Origin: Lentimicrobiaceae bacterium
GTDB taxonomy: Bacteria; Bacteroidota; Bacteroidia; Bacteroidales; Lentimicrobiaceae
DNA: 6,125 nt
Reading direction: 5' to 3'
Assembly: GCA_028697695.1 (NCBI GenBank)
Contig: JAQVEI010000158.1
Coordinates: forward strand, 1-6,125
Shown piece by piece: positions 5,436-6,125 of this stretch. A program made the position numbers and the translations under genes. The notes beneath the pieces were generated by a model that worked only from the letters and a program-made list of their open reading frames with translations, was not told where the DNA came from and searched no databases. The stretch's first letter is position 1, and every line of letters starts with the position of its first letter.

Positions 5436-6125
5436 TTATCTGTGAATTTTGTTTGCTGTAAATATCATTGCTTCGTGAAGCCCGTTTAATAACCATTCAA
5501 AGCCACCTTTCCCTTCGCTTACCCTGTATTCATGGTAAAAATTCTTTTCCCTGAAAAGCATATGCAGTTTGCCATTGAATGCATAGTAATTTCCCTTATC
5601 GGGTGTATCTATGTAAAACCAGGTTCTTTCCATTGCTTTGGCGCCCACTGCGGTGAATTTTTCCCTGAAACTTTCAAAATCATCATCTGCATCAAACAGC
5701 AAACATGAAGTAAATTGCTCAGGATTTATTACATAATGAAGCGCTGTTTTTCCTCCTGTTTCATAACCCAGCAGTGCCCTGAAACGGAATCCCTTACGTG
5801 CCCTTTGTTCATTCTCCATGGCAGGAATGATTATATCATCGAGGTTTTTCACACCCGGTTCTAGGAAAAGCATCATAAGCGGGGGTATTTCGCCTTTTTC
5901 AATCCAGTGGTTGGTTTGCAGGGCAATGGTATTTTTTTGTTTATCAGAAAAACGACCAATGGAATAAACAACAGGGTATAGGCGGGTACTTTCATCATAT
6001 TCTGCCGGCACAAAAAGGGAATATTCTTTATTGTCGATGGAAATGGTTCTCAACAATAAATTGCTTTGATCTTTTACCGGAATTTCTGCTTTGATATCTC
6101 CCCTGTATGCCTTGCCTTCAAAGGC
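5436..6125 (-). CDS. Esterase-fold (alpha/beta hydrolase, putative esterase family) protein lacking catalytic residues, partial at 5' end
   Basis: The reading frame stays open through the right edge, giving 229 visible residues; the N-terminus is outside. A TTG at 6056 is the only start-like codon near there, but in-frame sequence upstream (AFEGKAYRGD... to DQSNLL) looks coding, so the true start is further right. The frame reads as an Est-D/Fes-type alpha/beta hydrolase: YSLFVPAEYDESTRLYPVVY, then a middle LLGYETGGKTALHYV elbow (about 118-132 of the visible part), a FDADDDFE segment, and a C-terminal YRVSEGKGGFEWLLNGL. In the family the elbow is GxSxGG and the late motif has a His before a Trp/Phe; here the positions are Glu (GYETGG, 5751-5768) and Gly (EGKGGFEW, 5493-5516). 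Hydrolysis by the usual triad is therefore doubtful; it may bind a ligand or partner instead. It precedes the permease by 35 nt, so the two may be co-transcribed. Confidence 0.7.
   Translation of the reverse strand, partial: AFEGKAYRGDIKAEIPVKDQSNLLLRTISIDNKEYSLFVPAEYDESTRLYPVVYSIGRFSDKQKNTIALQTNHWIEKGEIPPLMMLFLEPGVKNLDDIIIPAMENEQRARKGFRFRALLGYETGGKTALHYVINPEQFTSCLLFDADDDFESFREKFTAVGAKAMERTWFYIDTPDKGNYYAFNGKLHMLFREKNFYHEYRVSEGKGGFEWLLNGLHEAMIFTANKIHR

Noticed and set aside
6054..6056. TTG as the start codon of the esterase-fold gene
   Set aside because: The frame continues without a stop through all 23 codons to the right edge with protein-like composition, so the gene is truncated by the window and does not start here.
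1..6125. Search for CRISPR arrays, tRNA genes, IS elements, toxin-antitoxin or defence genes
   Set aside because: No regularly spaced repeats, no tRNA-like cloverleaf, no transposase motifs and no inverted terminal repeats were seen; the minus-strand genes account for nearly all of the window.

Overview
All recognisable genes in this window are on the minus strand, so the biology reads from right to left. The organism is probably a member of the Bacteroidota, likely an anaerobic or facultative Bacteroidales/Marinilabiliales-type bacterium. This rests on a DUF4595/YD-like lipoprotein with an acidic lipobox-plus-export signal, a Bacteroidota-style DMT/GRP permease, AT-rich gene leaders without clear Shine-Dalgarno sequences, and moderately AT-rich DNA. 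It is an inference from style; there is no rRNA or other taxonomic marker here.

Right block (about 6125 down to 3583): an esterase-fold protein whose N-terminus lies beyond the right edge, then a ten-segment GRP/DMT-type permease after 35 nt, then a surface-type lipoprotein with YD-like repeats after 39 nt. The permease and the lipoprotein share an identical 12-base element 11-12 nt before their start codons. A perfect 9-bp hairpin at 3508-3529 probably ends this transcription unit.

Left block (3397 down to 1): a citrate-fermentation module. An SLC13/DASS-family transporter comes first, followed after 18 nt by a single polypeptide that fuses the citrate lyase acyl-carrier subunit (CitD) to the beta subunit (CitE), then after 8 nt by the citrate lyase alpha subunit (CitF), which is cut by the left edge. 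Together these would import citrate (or a related dicarboxylate/tricarboxylate) and split citrate to acetate and oxaloacetate. The activation and prosthetic-group genes (citC, citG, citX) are not in view and may lie beyond position 1.

The main oddities are the CitD-CitE fusion with its displaced candidate carrier serine, the loss of the nucleophile serine and the histidine in the esterase-fold protein, altered SNT motifs in the DASS transporter, and the repeated leader element. No RNA gene, CRISPR array, insertion sequence or prophage was seen. No intergenic gap exceeds 185 nt. I found no convincing evidence of a wholly new multi-gene system.
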